From NCBI GenBank assembly GCA_013407085.1, contig JACCGJ010010420.1, forward strand, positions 124,001 through 188,000: a stretch of 64,000 nucleotides of DNA, read 5' to 3'. The number at the start of each line of letters is the position of its first letter. The stretch's first letter is position 1. The stretch comes from Atriophallophorus winterbourni. Its lineage: Eukaryota > Platyhelminthes > Trematoda > Plagiorchiida > Microphallidae. The translations under genes and the position numbers were made by a program. The notes below the pieces were generated by a model. The model had not been told where the DNA came from. It did no database searches and saw nothing but the letters and a program-made list of their open reading frames with translations. Shown in pieces: positions 1-11,546 of the stretch.

Positions 1-1509
1 TTTTGCTTTGAAATCTGTTGTCCTAAAGAAACTATATTTGTGAGTCCTCACCGTTTTTCCTCTGTCCACCTAAAACGCCTAAGGAGATTGAAAGAGAAAG
101 CCTTCAAAACACATGATCGTAAAACTGTTGCGTTGCTTTCCCAGTCAATCAAGCTCGAAATTCGACGTCTTGAAAAGCTGTACACGAACACACTGCTTGG
201 AACGAAAGACAGTCGTCACCTATGGTGTGCGCTTAAACAAATTTGTGGAAAGAACAACAGGAAATCCCCACCTATTTTTGATAATAATTCCTTGAACGAA
301 TCGTTCGTGCATCAAATTACTGATAATGACTGTGAAGATAACTTTATTTTGCCCCCATCTTCTTTTTCCGATTCACCTTTCACCAACGTATCCGAGGTAT
401 TCTGTGCACTTTCGGCTGTCTCACGTTTTAAGGCTGCAGGACCTGATAAACTCTCGCCCACTGTACTAAAAGAATGTGCTGGAGTGCTATCATCCCCCAT
501 TACATCCATTGTTAATCGTTGCATGGAAAGGGCAATTATGCCTGATTGCTGGAAATCTGTCTGCATTAGCCCGATTCCAAAGAAAGATCCTGGTAAATAC
601 CGTCCTATCGCGTGCACGTCGCAGTTGCTCAAGGTACTTGAGAAAATTGTTTTACGGCGACTCGTGTCCAGCTGTCAGGTGCATGATGTTCATCAGTTTG
701 CGTACCGGAAAAATCGTTCAACTGTCGATGCTGTCGCTGTACTCACAGATTTTATCTCACGTTCTCTAGATAGCAAATCTAGAGCAGTACAAACTTGTTT
801 CTTGGATTACACAAACGCCTTTAACAGTGTTCTAAGAAACTCCTTACTTCAAAAATTATCTGATCATGGCGTCACTGCAAATATTCTTCATTGGCTGGCA
901 TCCTATTTTGAGGGTCGTATCCAATACACAGTCGCGAACGGCCAAACCTCCCGTGAAATAGCTATTCCCCGTGGTGTCCTTCAAGGTGCAATATTGTCCC
1001 CATTTCTATTTTCCCTTTATATTTCTGATCTTCCCTCTGACCTATCTGCACTTACCCTCAAATACGCTGATGATGTTGCCATTGCAGTAAATCAAAATCG
1101 TCGGATCGAGCAACATGCCTTAGGATCAATGGTAACGAACATTGGTCAATGGTCCTCCACGATTGGTTTATCGCTGAATCCTCCTAAGTGCAGCGAAATT
1201 GTATTTTCCAACATGATTGGACAGCGTCGTTTAGCCCTTCATCAAGAAATTCCTCGCGTTTCTCTTAACGGCATGGTGTTCGACAGATGTTGCAGCTTTA
1301 AGTATCTTGGTGTTACAATATCTGAAAATCTTAGCTGGACTGAACATGTTACGAGGGTATTCACAAAAGTTCGCCAACTTTCGTTCTACGCACTACGTCC
1401 CATACTTGGCCCGAAACATGGTACTGCAATCAAAAGCTGTTACAGAGTTGAAAGAACGCTTGACAATTTTCTAATGATGCCACGATGTCCCAGTTATTTT
1501 TCGAGTTAA
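1..1509 (+). pseudogene. CR1-like reverse transcriptase (C-terminal part of ORF2)
   Basis: The reading frame is already open at base 1 and runs to a stop at 1507-1509, so there is no start codon here; the endonuclease half is outside the window. The RT fingers motif GPDKLSP is near 424-460, the catalytic Asp block FLDYTNAFNSV near 800-830, the GVLQGAILSP block near 970-1000 and the YADD catalytic box near 1062-1073. The usual thumb motif YLGVTI follows near 1300. The last 30 or so residues (from about 1420) do not resemble the other family copies, which suggests a frameshift or truncation there. The catalytic residues are present but the protein end is probably defective. It would perform target-primed reverse transcription of its own RNA. 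Confidence 0.8.
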
Positions 1510-1531
1510 TTTTTCAAATTCCCCTAGCATC

Positions 1532-1761
1532 TGTCTAGCCCATGGTAACCTGACACTTTTTTAGCCCAAGTATTACTTTATTGTGTGGCACTCCATATAT
1601 TTTATTTTATTTGCATTATATAACGAACCTAATTTATTGATGCTATGAAGTTGGAGAAACGCTCACCTATTTTTAATTCACGCTGAGATGTCCTATTTTT
1701 TAATTCGTTTTTAAACCCGTCACATTTGTCTAGCCCGAGGTAACCTGACACTTCATTGGCC
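1532..1761 (+). repeat. Direct duplication inside the CR1 3' UTR
   Basis: Two imperfect copies of a 36-base segment reading TGTCTAGCCC then GGTAACCTGACACTT lie at 1532-1567 and 1726-1761, about 195 bases apart. The intervening DNA is AT rich. It looks like a tandem duplication within the LINE 3' UTR. Confidence 0.6.
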
Positions 1762-1876
1762 TATGAATTATTTCATTGTGCACACGCTATACATATTTTG
1801 CATTGGTATTATGTGGAGAAATTAATCTATTGCTGAAAATTCGTGTGCACGAATAAAGTCATTCTTCTTCTTCTTC

Positions 1877-2480
1877 TAAAATTGCACGCAGATGACACTG
1901 CAATCTTCAACATCAAAATGTTTTCGAGTGAATACAAAGTGCAGAAATGGTGCAACATCTCGACAGAAACAGACATTTATCGGTTGCTAAAACACGGCTT
2001 CCTCAAAAATCGATCTTACTTAAAAATTACGGTAACACGTTTGAGATTTGACAAGTGTTGAATATGCACTCGGTTGTTTTATACATCTTACCTTTATATA
2101 TTTGCAGCCATTTGAATCATCAATAATTATTTATTATTGGTCAGGCTAGAAAAACATTGTATTGTTCGAAAACAGTATGAATGGGTAGGTTAGTCTCATA
2201 GCAACTGATAAATCTGAGTTCATGTACATTTCCAATTTTTGGAGCAAATCGAATGCACTAGCGTTGTCAGAAAAGGATCAATGCTTGAGCCAATACTATT
2301 AATGAACGATGTTTTAAAACAAACGGACAACAAGATGGTTTTCTTTGCTGATGATATTAAAATATTGAGGCACATCGGCAACGTCGATGATAGATTTTTG
2401 CTACAAAATGTATTGAATGTATTTCAAGAATGGTAATCAGAAAAAAATCTCACCGTGAATATGCGAAAGTCCAAGATTTC
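1877..2480 (+). pseudogene. Decayed LINE reverse transcriptase relic inside the inverted-repeat arm
   Basis: Two short open stretches carry RT-like signatures. The frame at 1877-2061 begins LHADDTAIF. The frame at 2239-2436 shows a degraded VPQGSVLGPIL-like block followed by VFFADDIKILRHIG, which resembles the FADD box and flanks of LINE reverse transcriptases. Stops and frameshifts separate them, so this is a non-functional fossil. The copy in the right arm (40191-40440 region, opposite strand) carries the same remains. Family assignment beyond LINE RT is uncertain. Confidence 0.5.
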
Positions 2481-3443
2481 GCTAGCGAATAATTTATTTC
2501 CTTTTTATAAATTACCAATAAAAATTGGTTAAGAGGCGCTGAGCAGATTAAGATAAGCATCTTTTCGCGAATATTAATCGCTGAAAGCTGGTGTATGCTT
2601 ATGGATAAAAATATACCTGCAGACCTGTGTACAACCAGTGGAGTTTACATAAGACAGTAGTTGTATCCATGCGTTTTTCTTAGACGAAAGATTTTAACTT
2701 TCCATCTACTTTCGTTGCTTAACCGATGATTTTGATGTATTCACACGAGGTTTGAACTGTATGGCAAATGTCTGCTTGCCGTTGTTCTTATTCTCTGTTT
2801 GGAAATCTGTTATGTATTTTCTCATGACTTACACACTTGGTCTAGTCAGAAGCTGAACGTTCCCATTTACTTATATAGCCATTCGTATTCTAATTTGATC
2901 CTATAATAAAAGCTAATTTAATTTTAACATTACGTCAAAACCTAGTTGAAAGCTATTCTTTAAAAATCATATATTAGAAAATCAAGTTGATAAAAAGTTA
3001 AAAAATAATTTTAATAATGTTGCAATGCTTCTTAGACTCTATTTCACCGAGGTACTTAACAGGTTTATCAATTAGAACGCGAGATTTTACAAACAAATTA
3101 ACTCATCTGCCGGTATCCATCGTGATATCGGATGGCAGACTTGCTTTATCATGCAAAAATTTGGCTTGCTGCAGTTTTGAAAGGTGAAACGTTTGTAGAG
3201 ATCGATTTGGCGAACATTGTGCACTCGGCTAATGTTAGTTTGTGAATTGTGTGCAGTTGTTCATCGCTCTAGGTCATATGTAAAGCAAACGTGTGTACCG
3301 TTAACAAAGTGTGTTCGTCACATCATGTATACCTCACGTGCACCACATTGATCGATAATCGTGAATCGATTATTGACACTGAACGAACTATCGATTAATC
3401 ATCAATCAAGATCGATAGTTCGTGCATATTTTGATTATCATTC
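1877..3443 (+). repeat. Left arm of a 1.6 kb inverted repeat (partner 39123-40727)
   Basis: This stretch is found again in reverse complement at 39123-40727 with only scattered differences. For example, bases 1880-1920 match 40687-40727 inverted, and 2160-2240 match 40370-40450 inverted. It begins directly after the CR1 tail and contains a decayed RT relic. It ends inside the LTR of the gypsy element that starts near 3326. The right arm keeps about 31 bases inside the LTR (ending in the GCTGCGGAGC region) that are missing here near 3331. Confidence 0.8.
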
Positions 3444-3541
3444 ACTGTACAGCTTTGCGTTATTCTTTCATTCGGCCAATACACGAGTTCAAGCTCGGTT
3501 GTGTTTTCTGACTGACGGCTGGGCCAGTGTAACACTCCACA
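3326..3541 (+). repeat. 5' LTR of the old gypsy element
   Basis: Bases 3343-3541 match 11580-11784 closely. Both contain an 11-bp inverted repeat CGAACTATCGA / TCGATAGTTCG separated by 17 bases (here 3384-3422). The segment starts TGTATACC and ends CCACA just before the primer-binding-like site. About 31 bases near the start, present in the 3' LTR and in the arm at 39.2 kb, are deleted. Confidence 0.7.
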
Positions 3542-3551
3542 GTTATAACAA

Positions 3552-3775
3552 TTGGCGACGGGGATAATCTTTCAAAACAGTGGCGGGATGAGCCTGTATG
3601 ACGAAATCGTTCGTTTCATCATAAAATTGGAGCAACGTCAAATAAAACTGTTTGATGCTTTATTGTCGAAACTAAATTTGAATACTGAAGAACATGCAGA
3701 ACCGTGTTTGAAAGCAACATATGGCAAATATTGACACAGAGAAATCATTTGCTATACCAATTCCCGGAGAAACCT
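3552..3775 (+). pseudogene. Gag start of the old gypsy element, truncated
   Basis: A short frame begins next to the primer-binding-like site. It includes MSLYDEIVRF followed by a charged stretch typical of the N-terminus of gypsy Gag proteins. It stops at 3734, after which a few codons remain before the younger element is inserted at 3776. The sequence resumes at 8894 already at the protease, so most of gag is missing. This deletion is separate from the nested insertion, because the 4-bp target duplication restores the flanks without a gap. Confidence 0.45.
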
Positions 3776-4258
3776 TGTAGTGGACCAGTCAAGACAGTAT
3801 GAAAATCACGCAGCACAAAAATAAGCAATCTGACTCACGAACAGTTCTTTCGATCCACGAACATATAATCCGCAATCCTCCTTTGGTAATTCCTTGCTCT
3901 TGTAATGACTTCAATATTTCTACTCGAAATGTTACGTTCCCGAGACGGAATTCCCAAAACCTAGATCGACCGAGAACGCGGGTAACGCACACAACAGAAG
4001 TATATTGTGATTAAGTGATGAGTTGATTATGTACAAAATCGTATTCGACAGATGAATTATGTTCACTGAGTTATCGAACAAAAAATCGATGAAACGTGAG
4101 TGATAACGTTAACGGGAAATCGAAAAATCAATAGTACTATCGATCGTCTGAGTGAACCGATTTTGTCAGAACAAATTGAACTGAAGATATCAAAAACTGT
4201 ACAATAGATTTTTACCAGAAAAATTGTTAAGTAAAAATAGGTTTGTACAAACTCGACA
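3776..4258 (-). repeat. 3' LTR of the CsRn1-type element
   Basis: This is a 483-base direct repeat of 8410-8893. Plus-strand ends are TGTAGTGG and CTCGACA. Most differences from its partner cluster at the two ends (near 3788-3800 and 4135-4157). No coding capacity of note. Confidence 0.92.
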
Positions 4259-4717
4259 CATCTCTCTCATTAGAGCGTTGGAAGAAAAATGGAAACGCTC
4301 GAAACATTTTGAGTGAAGTAAGTCTCAAGTTTCTTTGCCGAGAAACAATACGGCCAGATCGTGTGTGGCGGGTTCTTTTCAAGCAATAACGTAAAGTCTG
4401 TGAGGAAGGACTGGGTATACCCATTGGTTGAGTGGGAGGGGTGGATTGGATGTCGGAAGCATTTTGTGGGATACAAGTGGGTATATTGACAACATTGCGA
4501 TTTGGGCTTTCAGTGTTTCGTAGCTTCGCTGTGAGCTCGACGGCGAGGGTTGCACTTAGGCGACCTCTAGGCGATCAATGCTAATGTTGTCAGAAGTTCC
4601 GTTTTTATCTATCTTGAAGCATTTGAGTTGACGTTCAAGTAGTCGGTACGGACCGCTGTAAGGTAGGATCGAGGGCTTTTTAACACTGTCGACTCTCACA
4701 AAGACAAACACACATGA

Positions 4718-6186
4718 TTAGAGGTCTTCATGCATTTGCTCATCGCGGTACGATTTCCTTGGCTGTTGATAACGCAATGTCCGCATATAGCGCTCAAGAT
4801 CTTCGATATACTGACTTGTTGGTGTGAAGTCGTGTTCACGAGAGTCACTGGCCATTTCACCTGGTAAGCGCAGTGTTGTGCCATGAACTAGTTCAGCTGT
4901 TGAACACTTGAGATTTTCTTTCAATGCCGTTTGTAATCCTAACATGACAAGCGGTAATGAGACTGACCAATTTTGTGTATTCCGTGAGCAATAAGGGCAG
5001 CTTTCAGTTGTCGGTGAAAGCGCTCTACTAGACCATTCGCGCAAGGATGATAGGCTGTGGTGCGAATGTGGTGGGTGCCCAGCAGTTGGTTTAAATCTCG
5101 AAAGAGTGCTGATTGGAATTGAGAACCACGGTCAGTTGTAATGACTGAAGCAACGCCGAATTGTGATATCCAAGATTCGATTAATGCTTCGGCAACCGTC
5201 TTTGCTTCAATGTCTTTCAAGGCCGTTGCGACATGCCATCGCGTAAATCTGTCAACACATGGTAATATGTAGGAATGATTACGTGAGGGTGGCAGTGGTC
5301 CAACTAAATCGAGATGAATATGGCTGAATCTTTCAGCTGGTGCTGTAGAAGTACCATAAGGTGAGATAGTGTGACGGTGAACGTATGCACGTTGACAATG
5401 AATGCATGAACGCGACCAAATTGAAATGTCGTGATTCATTTTTGGGCACACAAAACGGTCAGAAATCAACTTTCTAGTAGCGCGAATACTCAGATGTGAG
5501 AGATCGTGCATTTGGTGGAATATTTCACGACGTAATGTTGCTGGTACAGATGGTCTAGAAGTGTCTGTACATAGATCGCAAGTGAAAGACATAGAGGAGT
5601 CAGGAATTGGGATCTCGGTTAACCTCAACGATGAAGATTCTCGGATTTGTGGTAGCTCTTGGTCGGTAAGCTGAGCTTCTGCAATCTTTAGTGATTGGAC
5701 GTCGCTGGTAATAGAATTAAGGTGACCACGGGATAGGGCGTCGGCGACAACGTTATCTTGGCCTGAGACGTATCGGATGTCGGTGGTAAACTGTGCAATG
5801 AAGTCCAGTTGTCGAATATTTCGAGCCGAATAGCGGTCAGTGTTTGAAAGCAGTGCGTAACAGAGCGGATTATGATCAGTTAAAACCGTGAATTCTCGCC
5901 CTTCAAGTAAATGGCCAAAATGACGGATGGCATAAGAGATTGCAAGCAATTCTCCGCCAAACGTACTGTAGCGAACCTGAGCTGGTTGCAGTTTCTTTGA
6001 GAGAAACGCTATTGGGCACAGTTCTCCATTGCCACTATATTGCAAAGTTGCATCAATCGCGTCGTTAGACGCATCCCTGGATACAAATAGTTTGATATTA
6101 GGATCGGGCGGTAAGTGGTTCAGCAACGTTGCCTGGCTAAGCGCATTTTTAATGCGTTCAAAAGCAGTTTTAGCTGAGTCTGTCAT
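4718..6186 (-). pseudogene. RNase H and integrase part of CsRn1-type Pol
   Basis: The frame reading down from 6186 has the RNase H segment first. FVSRDASNDAIDATL contains the first Asp, GELLAISYAIRHF the Glu, LTDHNPLCY the second Asp and VVADALSRG the third. It continues into integrase: the zinc-binding HHCC region with HDLSHLSIRATRKLI and CIHCQRAY, then the D,D,E core in HLDLVGPLPP, TTDRGSQFQS and NGLVERFHRQ. At about 4940 the frame shifts to a second one (5044-4718) that supplies the integrase C-terminal part with ELVHGTTLRLPGE. The catalytic triads are intact, but the frameshift makes it a pseudogene as sequenced. Confidence 0.8.
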
Positions 6187-6227
6187 ATTTAAGGAGCGTT
6201 TGTTTTGCGGAGTGAATCTGTCAATGG

Positions 6228-7771
6228 TTAAATTAGCTCGCCACAGTGAGGAATGAATCCAAGGTAGTAATTCACAAGACCAAGGAAACGACGGAATTGC
6301 CGTATTAATTCAGGTAATGGATAGTCTTCCATTGCGAAAACCTTTTGCTCTAATGGCCTGTTACCTATAGAATCAACCTGATGTCCAAGAATTTCCAGTG
6401 ATTCAACGCCGAATACGCATTTATCGGGATTCACGACTATGCCGTAATTCGGAAGTTGTGAAAAGACGCTATGTAAATGTTCAGCGTGTTTAGTGGGCGA
6501 TTTACTAGCGATGAGTACGTCATCGATGTAAACGCAGACGAAATCGAGGCTCAAAAAACTTGATCCATGAACCGTTGAAATGTCTGTGCTGCGTTGCGCA
6601 GACCAAATGGCATTCGAACGAATTCGAAAAGTCCGACTGATGTTTTTTTGGCTGTTTTCGGCACGTCTTCTGGTTCAACTGGTATCTGGTTGTAGGCACG
6701 CACCAAGTCAAGTTTGGAAAAGATGGTCTCTCCTTCAAGTGCCAAGGCAAAGTCGTGGATGTGTGGTATAGGATACCTATCTGGAACAGTAATTATTTTC
6801 AGTGCTCTATAATCACCACAGGGGCGCCATGCACCATGTTGCTTCTTCTCGACCATGTGGAGAGGTGAGGCCCATGATGATTTTGATGGACAAATGATGC
6901 CCAATTCCATCATATGCTCAAACTCTCGTTTAGCAATGGCCAATTTGTCTGGTGCTAACCGTCTTGGTCGAGTAAAGACTGGGGGACCGCGTGTTTCGAC
7001 ATGGTGTCTAACGTCGTGTTTAATCGCGTTATTCGGTGAGTTTGGGCGGAAAACTTCTGGGAAATCAAACATTAAGCTGCTATATTGCTTTGGAATATTC
7101 GGTGGTAATACGCAAATAGACTTTAACGCAGAACAGCATGGTTTTTCTACGGTTTTCAACTCTGTCAGGTTGTCGATAAGTTCACGGGACTTCAAATCGA
7201 CGAACAAGTTAAAGTGGGTAAGGACATCTGCACCTAATATAGCGCTTCGTACGTCTGCAACGGTAAAGATCCAACGGAAGTCACTTTTGAGGCCTAGGTT
7301 TGAAGTTAGTGAACGTTGGCCGAACGTTTTGATCTGTGCACTGATTGCCGCCCGTAGTGTCGATGAGGTTTTGTTCTTGGGTCCCTTTGGTGTAGGTGGG
7401 ATTAAACTTATCTCAGCACCCTTGTCAATGAGAGAACGCAATTTATTTGAACAATCAGTGACATAAAATAGGCGACTAATGTTGTTGCCACGTGAAGTCG
7501 TCGCCGTTACTGCCCGGCGTTGAAGTTTCCCTGGTTTGTAAAGTTTACAGAATGGCAAGCACTTTTTAGCCTTTGAGCCGAATCGGCGGTGATGATGACA
7601 TAGACGGTGCTCGCGTTTGTAGCGGTCTCGGGATGAACTTCTGTTTGAAGTGCGCGTTCGACTGCGGCTAAGTCTTGATGGCCGATCGTTGAACATCTTT
7701 GTTGAGGCTGAAATCTGTGAGGTCAATTCAACGACTTGTTGCTTAAGCTCTTGTACTTTAGTTCCCACCAC
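6228..7771 (-). pseudogene. Nucleocapsid, protease and reverse transcriptase part of CsRn1-type Gag-Pol
   Basis: Reading from 7771, an arginine/serine-rich segment is followed by [18 protein letters not shown]. This is the Cys-His-Cys-Cys Gag zinc motif diagnostic of the CsRn1 clade. The protease active site reads DKGAEIS where DTG or DSG is expected. Reverse transcriptase then shows [21 protein letters not shown] (first catalytic Asp), [24 protein letters not shown] and, in the next frame from 6554, the YIDDVLIAS box. The two frames overlap near 6551. Fusion of the nucleocapsid to the protease frame suggests a Gag-Pol fusion layout, or a frame correction by decay. Confidence 0.8.
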
Positions 7772-7956
7772 GGCTTTAGTGTGACTTCTTGCAGGTTAGA
7801 TGGTGGCTTGGTTCTGTACACTGAATGAACTTGGTCTGCAGTTTCTGCTAGCTTCTGTAAAGGTATATCTTCCACGAGAACCGAATGAGATTTTCTCAAA
7901 TCTACAGGTAAGTTCTGAAACCATAGTTCACATGAAACAGACTCATTCAGGGGTTG

Positions 7957-8331
7957 TTACCATTTACGGTGCATCATATGTCGTAAGAGCTGGGAAGGTG
8001 TTTTGTCGCCAATCCCTACTCCTGCTAACAATGTACGAAACTTTTGCTCATCTGATGCGGCTGTTCTGTTGATTAACGCATTTTTCAGGGTGTTATACGG
8101 GTGAGATTTTGGTTTATCATAAATAATATCGGCGACCTCTGTAGCGGCTTCAGTGCATAATGGAGCAACAACACGTTTGTACATACTCTCCTGTTTAGTA
8201 ATGCGTCCAAATTCAAAAATTGCTTCAGCTTGAGCGAACCATAGACGAGGATTATGCGTACCGAAAGGTGGAAGGGTAAAATTGGAAATATCAGAGCGGT
8301 TGGCTGTGTCGCTGGAGTTATTAGAAGTCAT
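7957..8331 (-). pseudogene. Gag N-terminal part of the CsRn1-type element
   Basis: A 124-codon frame starts with ATG at 8331, just inside the 5' LTR. It contains the conserved stretch FTLPPFGTHNPRLWFAQAEAIFEF and further on GDKTPSQLLRHM. The gypsy element at 21.2-25.5 kb has the same blocks (FPNFDGTNPRAWF and DRTPSQLLRHM), so this is the capsid-like half of Gag. The frame is lost before the nucleocapsid segment at 7771. Confidence 0.75.
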
Positions 8332-8409
8332 TGCAGAGAATTACAGAAGGAAAATATCAAAATATGGGGAGAATGTGCGGAAAAAGTAAACTCGGGCTCA
8401 CCAAAATTA

Positions 8410-8893
8410 TGTAGTGGACCAATCAAGATAGTAGGAAAATCACGCAGCACAAAAATAAGCAATCTGACTCACGAACAGTTCTTTCGATCCACGAACATAT
8501 AATCCGCAATCCTCCTTTGGTAATTCCTTGCTCTTGTAATGACTTCAATATTTCTACTCGAAATGGTACGTTCCCGAGACGGAATTCCCAAAACCTAGAT
8601 CGACCGAGAACGCGGGTAACGCACACAACAGAAGTACATTGTGATTAAGTGATGAGTTGATTATGTACAAAATCGTATTCGACAGATGAATTATGTTCAC
8701 TGAGTTATCGAACAAAAAATCGATGAAACGTGAGTGATAACGTTAACGGGAAATCGAAAAATCAATAGTACCATTGATCGTCTGAGCGAACCGATTTTGT
8801 CAGAACAAATTGAACTGAAGATATCAAAAACTGTACAATAGATTTTTTACCAGAAAAATTGTTAAGTAAAAATAGGTTTGTACAAACTCGACA
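8410..8893 (-). repeat. 5' LTR of the CsRn1-type element
   Basis: This is a 484-base direct repeat of 3776-4258, with the promoter end at 8893 on the minus strand. Followed on the plus side by the ACCT duplication at 8894-8897, after which the older element resumes. Confidence 0.92.
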
Positions 8894-8897
8894 ACCT

Positions 8898-9779
8898 TAA
8901 CGGAAGACAGTCAAATGTTGTATTCTCTACAAATAGTGAATCGTTCTGCAGTCTTCGAAAATATATTCTCATCGAGATAAACGACCAAATGGTAACATTA
9001 CAACTCCACACGGCTTCGGATATCACAATCACCTCACGAAAAACTTGGAAATTTATTGGTGACCCTCTGCTGCAGTCTACATCCCGCATTGCTAAGAACG
9101 CCTCAAGAGATAATCTCGCGTTTCTCGGTGAGTCAACATGTATTTTCAAGTTTTGAGTACAGCCATGTTCTGGTGTGTGCTATGTGGCAGCTTACGACCA
9201 CCTAAATATTTTGGGAATAGACTGTATAGAATTGATGAAGTTATGGGATGTACCGTTTGGTACCATTTGCAATCAAACTGAGAGTACACTGATAGATGAA
9301 ATTTATTGTGTGTTTACGACAACCGAGTTATTTAACACAACGAATTTGCTGAAACACTTCGCCTCCAAATATCCCCGTGTATTTGCTGATGGTCTGGGTC
9401 GCTGCACTCAAATGGAATCTGAGCTACATTTGAAACCGGGATCACGCCATGTGTCCGCTTAAAAAGGCCGGTGCCTTACGCAAGTCTTATTGCAGTCAAA
9501 GAAGAGTTGAATCGCTTAGAAAGTAAAGGAGTCATCAGCCCAATTAGTTATTCATCCTGGGCTGCACCAATAGTTGTGGTTAAAAAAGCAAACGGTAAAC
9601 TAAGACTATGTCTCGATTTCTCTACTGGACTAAACGATTGTCTCAAGACTCAGCAGTATCCGTTGCCTGTCCCAGAAGACATGTTCGCACAACTTAATGG
9701 AGGCAGAATTGTTTCGAAGAAAGATTTCTCAGACGCATATCTTCAGGTCGTAGTCAGCGAAAAGTCAAAAAACTTCTAA
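8898..9779 (+). pseudogene. Protease and first half of reverse transcriptase of the old gypsy element
   Basis: The frame beginning at 8898 is a retroviral-type aspartic protease domain (QLHTASDITITSRKTW). The catalytic Asp of the usual DTASD motif is replaced by His here. It is followed near 9180-9240 by the NILGIDCIELM block that closes such proteases. Stops and shifts separate this from the RT frame at 9471-9779, which carries VVVKKANGKLRLCLDF and SKKDFSDAYLQV. The second corresponds to the first catalytic Asp block. These are plus-strand remains of the host element, interrupted upstream by the younger insertion. Confidence 0.7.
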
Positions 9780-10480
9780 CAATCAACACGCATCGAGGCC
9801 TCTATTGTTATAGTCGTCTACCATTTGGTGTCGAGTGCGCACCGGCAATCTTGCAACAAATCGTGGACACTATGCTTTCAGCATTGCCTTTTGCAATGGG
9901 ATATATGGATGACGTGATTGTTGTCAGTTCGAACCCCGAAGAACATTACATCCATCTTTGCCAGTTGTTTACACGTATTGAGGAATACGGATTTTAGGTG
10001 CGTTTGGAGAAATGTTCCCTAATGTTGTACACTGTGTCTTACCTTGGATCAATAATAGGCAGTAATGGTAGAAGACCTGACCCGAACAAAACGGCAGCGG
10101 TAAAATCTATGCCTCCACCCCACGATTTTGCTTCCTCACAGTCATTATTGTGACTTGTAAATTACTATCATAATTTTGTTCCTCAGATGCACGAGCTCGA
10201 GGCTCTCTTAAACAAGCTTTTGACTAAAGGCACATAATGGATTTGGTCTAAGGAGTGCCAAAAGGAATTTGAAAATATCGAAAAGATTTTATCTTCAGAT
10301 CTGCTACTGACAAATTACGATCCGAGACTAGTAATCATTGTTGCCGCTAAAGCATCTCAAAATGGACTGAGACGCGGTGTTATTACACGAGTTCAGCGAT
10401 GGTCGTCAAAAGGCCGTTATGCATACCTCGCGTTCACTGTTGCCAGCAGAGAAACTTTATAGTCAAATCGAAAAGGAAGG
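9780..10480 (+). pseudogene. RT catalytic box and truncated RNase H of the old gypsy element
   Basis: In shifted frames this interval keeps RLPFGVECAPAI-like sequence, then GYMDDVIVVSSN (the YxDD box) near 9900-9935. YLGSIIG follows, then the connection segment LVNYYHNFVPQMHEL near 10150-10200. RNase H begins with a degraded ASQNGLRRGV, but the reading jumps to the integrase zinc domain near 10480, so most of RNase H is deleted. Several in-frame stops (for example near 9996 and 10151) show it is dead. Confidence 0.65.
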
Positions 10481-11412
10481 GCGCAACTGGTTACCCTGGA
10501 ATCAATCAAATAAAAGCACTAGCTCGCTCGTACGCGTATTGGCCGTTCATGGATCGTGATATTGAGCAAACGGTTCGATCGTGCCAAAATTGTGCCGCTG
10601 CAGCCAAATTACTGCGTAAAGTTGATCTTGTCTCATGGCCAGAGCCAAAAGGTCCAAGGAGTCGCATACATATTGATTTTACTGGACCGATTAACCGCGT
10701 CAGTTATCTGGTCGTTGTAGACGCATACTCGAAATTGCCGGAAATTTTCACAATGACTGCCACCACTGCGTCAGCTACCATAGCACGCTTGGAAGAACTC
10801 TTCTCAAGATTTGGTAATCCAGAGACCTTGATCAGCGACAACGAACGACAATTTAGATGCGATCATTTTAAGGAATTTTGCCCAGTCTATTATCCCCAAT
10901 CTAATGGACCAGCGGAAAGATTTGTCGAAACATTTAAACGAGCAATGATTGAATTGAAAGCAGAGGGACAGCGTTAGTAGAATCTGAAATTTTTTTTACT
11001 TACTTACCGCTCTACCCCAAACCCAGCAACACCGAATAAACTGTCACCAGCAGAATGTATTTTGAGACGACCCATGCGAACAGCAAATGAGGCCATGCTA
11101 CTGAATACTTATCCACGATCGGACACTCAATCAAACCTCGACGCACCCACTAGACAAAAAAGAGTCTACAAGTCTGGAGATACGGTTTATTTTTGCATGT
11201 TCCGAAGAAACGGCTCATACTGGAAGCATGCCGTTATTATACAACCTATCATAACCGTTCTTTATAAGGTCCTTTCTGGGGGAGTGATACAAACAAGACA
11301 TATCAATCATATCAGAAGCCGCCAGACGAAGTCTACTGAGATCCAGACTGAAAATTGTGAAACGCCATTACACTTATTCCTAGAAACGTTTGGCCTGCGA
11401 CAGTCCGCATAA
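10481..11412 (+). pseudogene. Integrase of the old gypsy element
   Basis: The frame to 10977 contains the zinc-binding remnant HPGINQIKALARSYAYWP with CQNCAAA. The catalytic core follows, with Asp in IHIDFTGPI, Asp in LISDNERQF and Glu in NGPAERFVETFKRAM. After stops at 10975-10980 a second frame (11062-11412) has YKSGDTVYFCMF and RHINHIRSR, which is the GPY/F-like C-terminal domain that binds DNA. The triad residues are kept but the protein is broken by stops. Confidence 0.7.
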
Positions 11413-11546
11413 CAAGACAAGGAGCCGATAACGGAGCCGAACGCCAACACGAGCGAACCATTGAGAAATTCTCAACGCATACGAATGAATCGGCTGAACA
11501 TCGACTTTTACAGGAAAAACTACGTGAACAGACTTCGGAAAAGGGA

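Larger units (their letters stand above)
1..1876 (+). mobile_element. CR1-like non-LTR retrotransposon, 3' portion cut by the window edge
   Basis: The left 1.9 kb is the 3' part of a CR1-clade LINE. It holds a reverse-transcriptase reading frame, a 3' untranslated region of about 360 bases, and a terminal run of TTC triplets at 1862-1876 after an AATAAA-like signal at 1852-1857. Short 3' tandem repeats instead of poly(A) are typical of CR1 elements. Further copies of the same family lie at 18472-20690 and 25627-29740 (minus) and 20698-21193 (plus). The 5' end lies outside the window. Immediately after the tail starts a 1.6 kb repeat arm that recurs inverted at 39 kb. Confidence 0.85.
3776..8893 (-). 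mobile_element. CsRn1-type Ty3/gypsy LTR retrotransposon, complete with two LTRs and target duplication
   Basis: LTRs of 483 and 484 bases (3776-4258 and 8410-8893) bound gag-pol on the minus strand. In element orientation the LTR starts TGTCGAG and ends CACTACA. The four bases ACCT at 3772-3775 and 8894-8897 form the target duplication, as expected for a gypsy integrase. The primer-binding-like TGGTGAGCCCGA lies just inside the 5' LTR (minus, near 8394-8405), and a purine-rich tract lies just inside the 3' LTR near 4259-4272. I count about 8 substitutions and one indel between the LTRs (about 98% identity), so insertion was fairly recent, yet pol carries frameshifts. Confidence 0.9.

Noticed and set aside
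6855..7466. 203-codon plus-strand frame
   Set aside because: It is the antisense shadow of the gypsy protease-RT frame on the minus strand.
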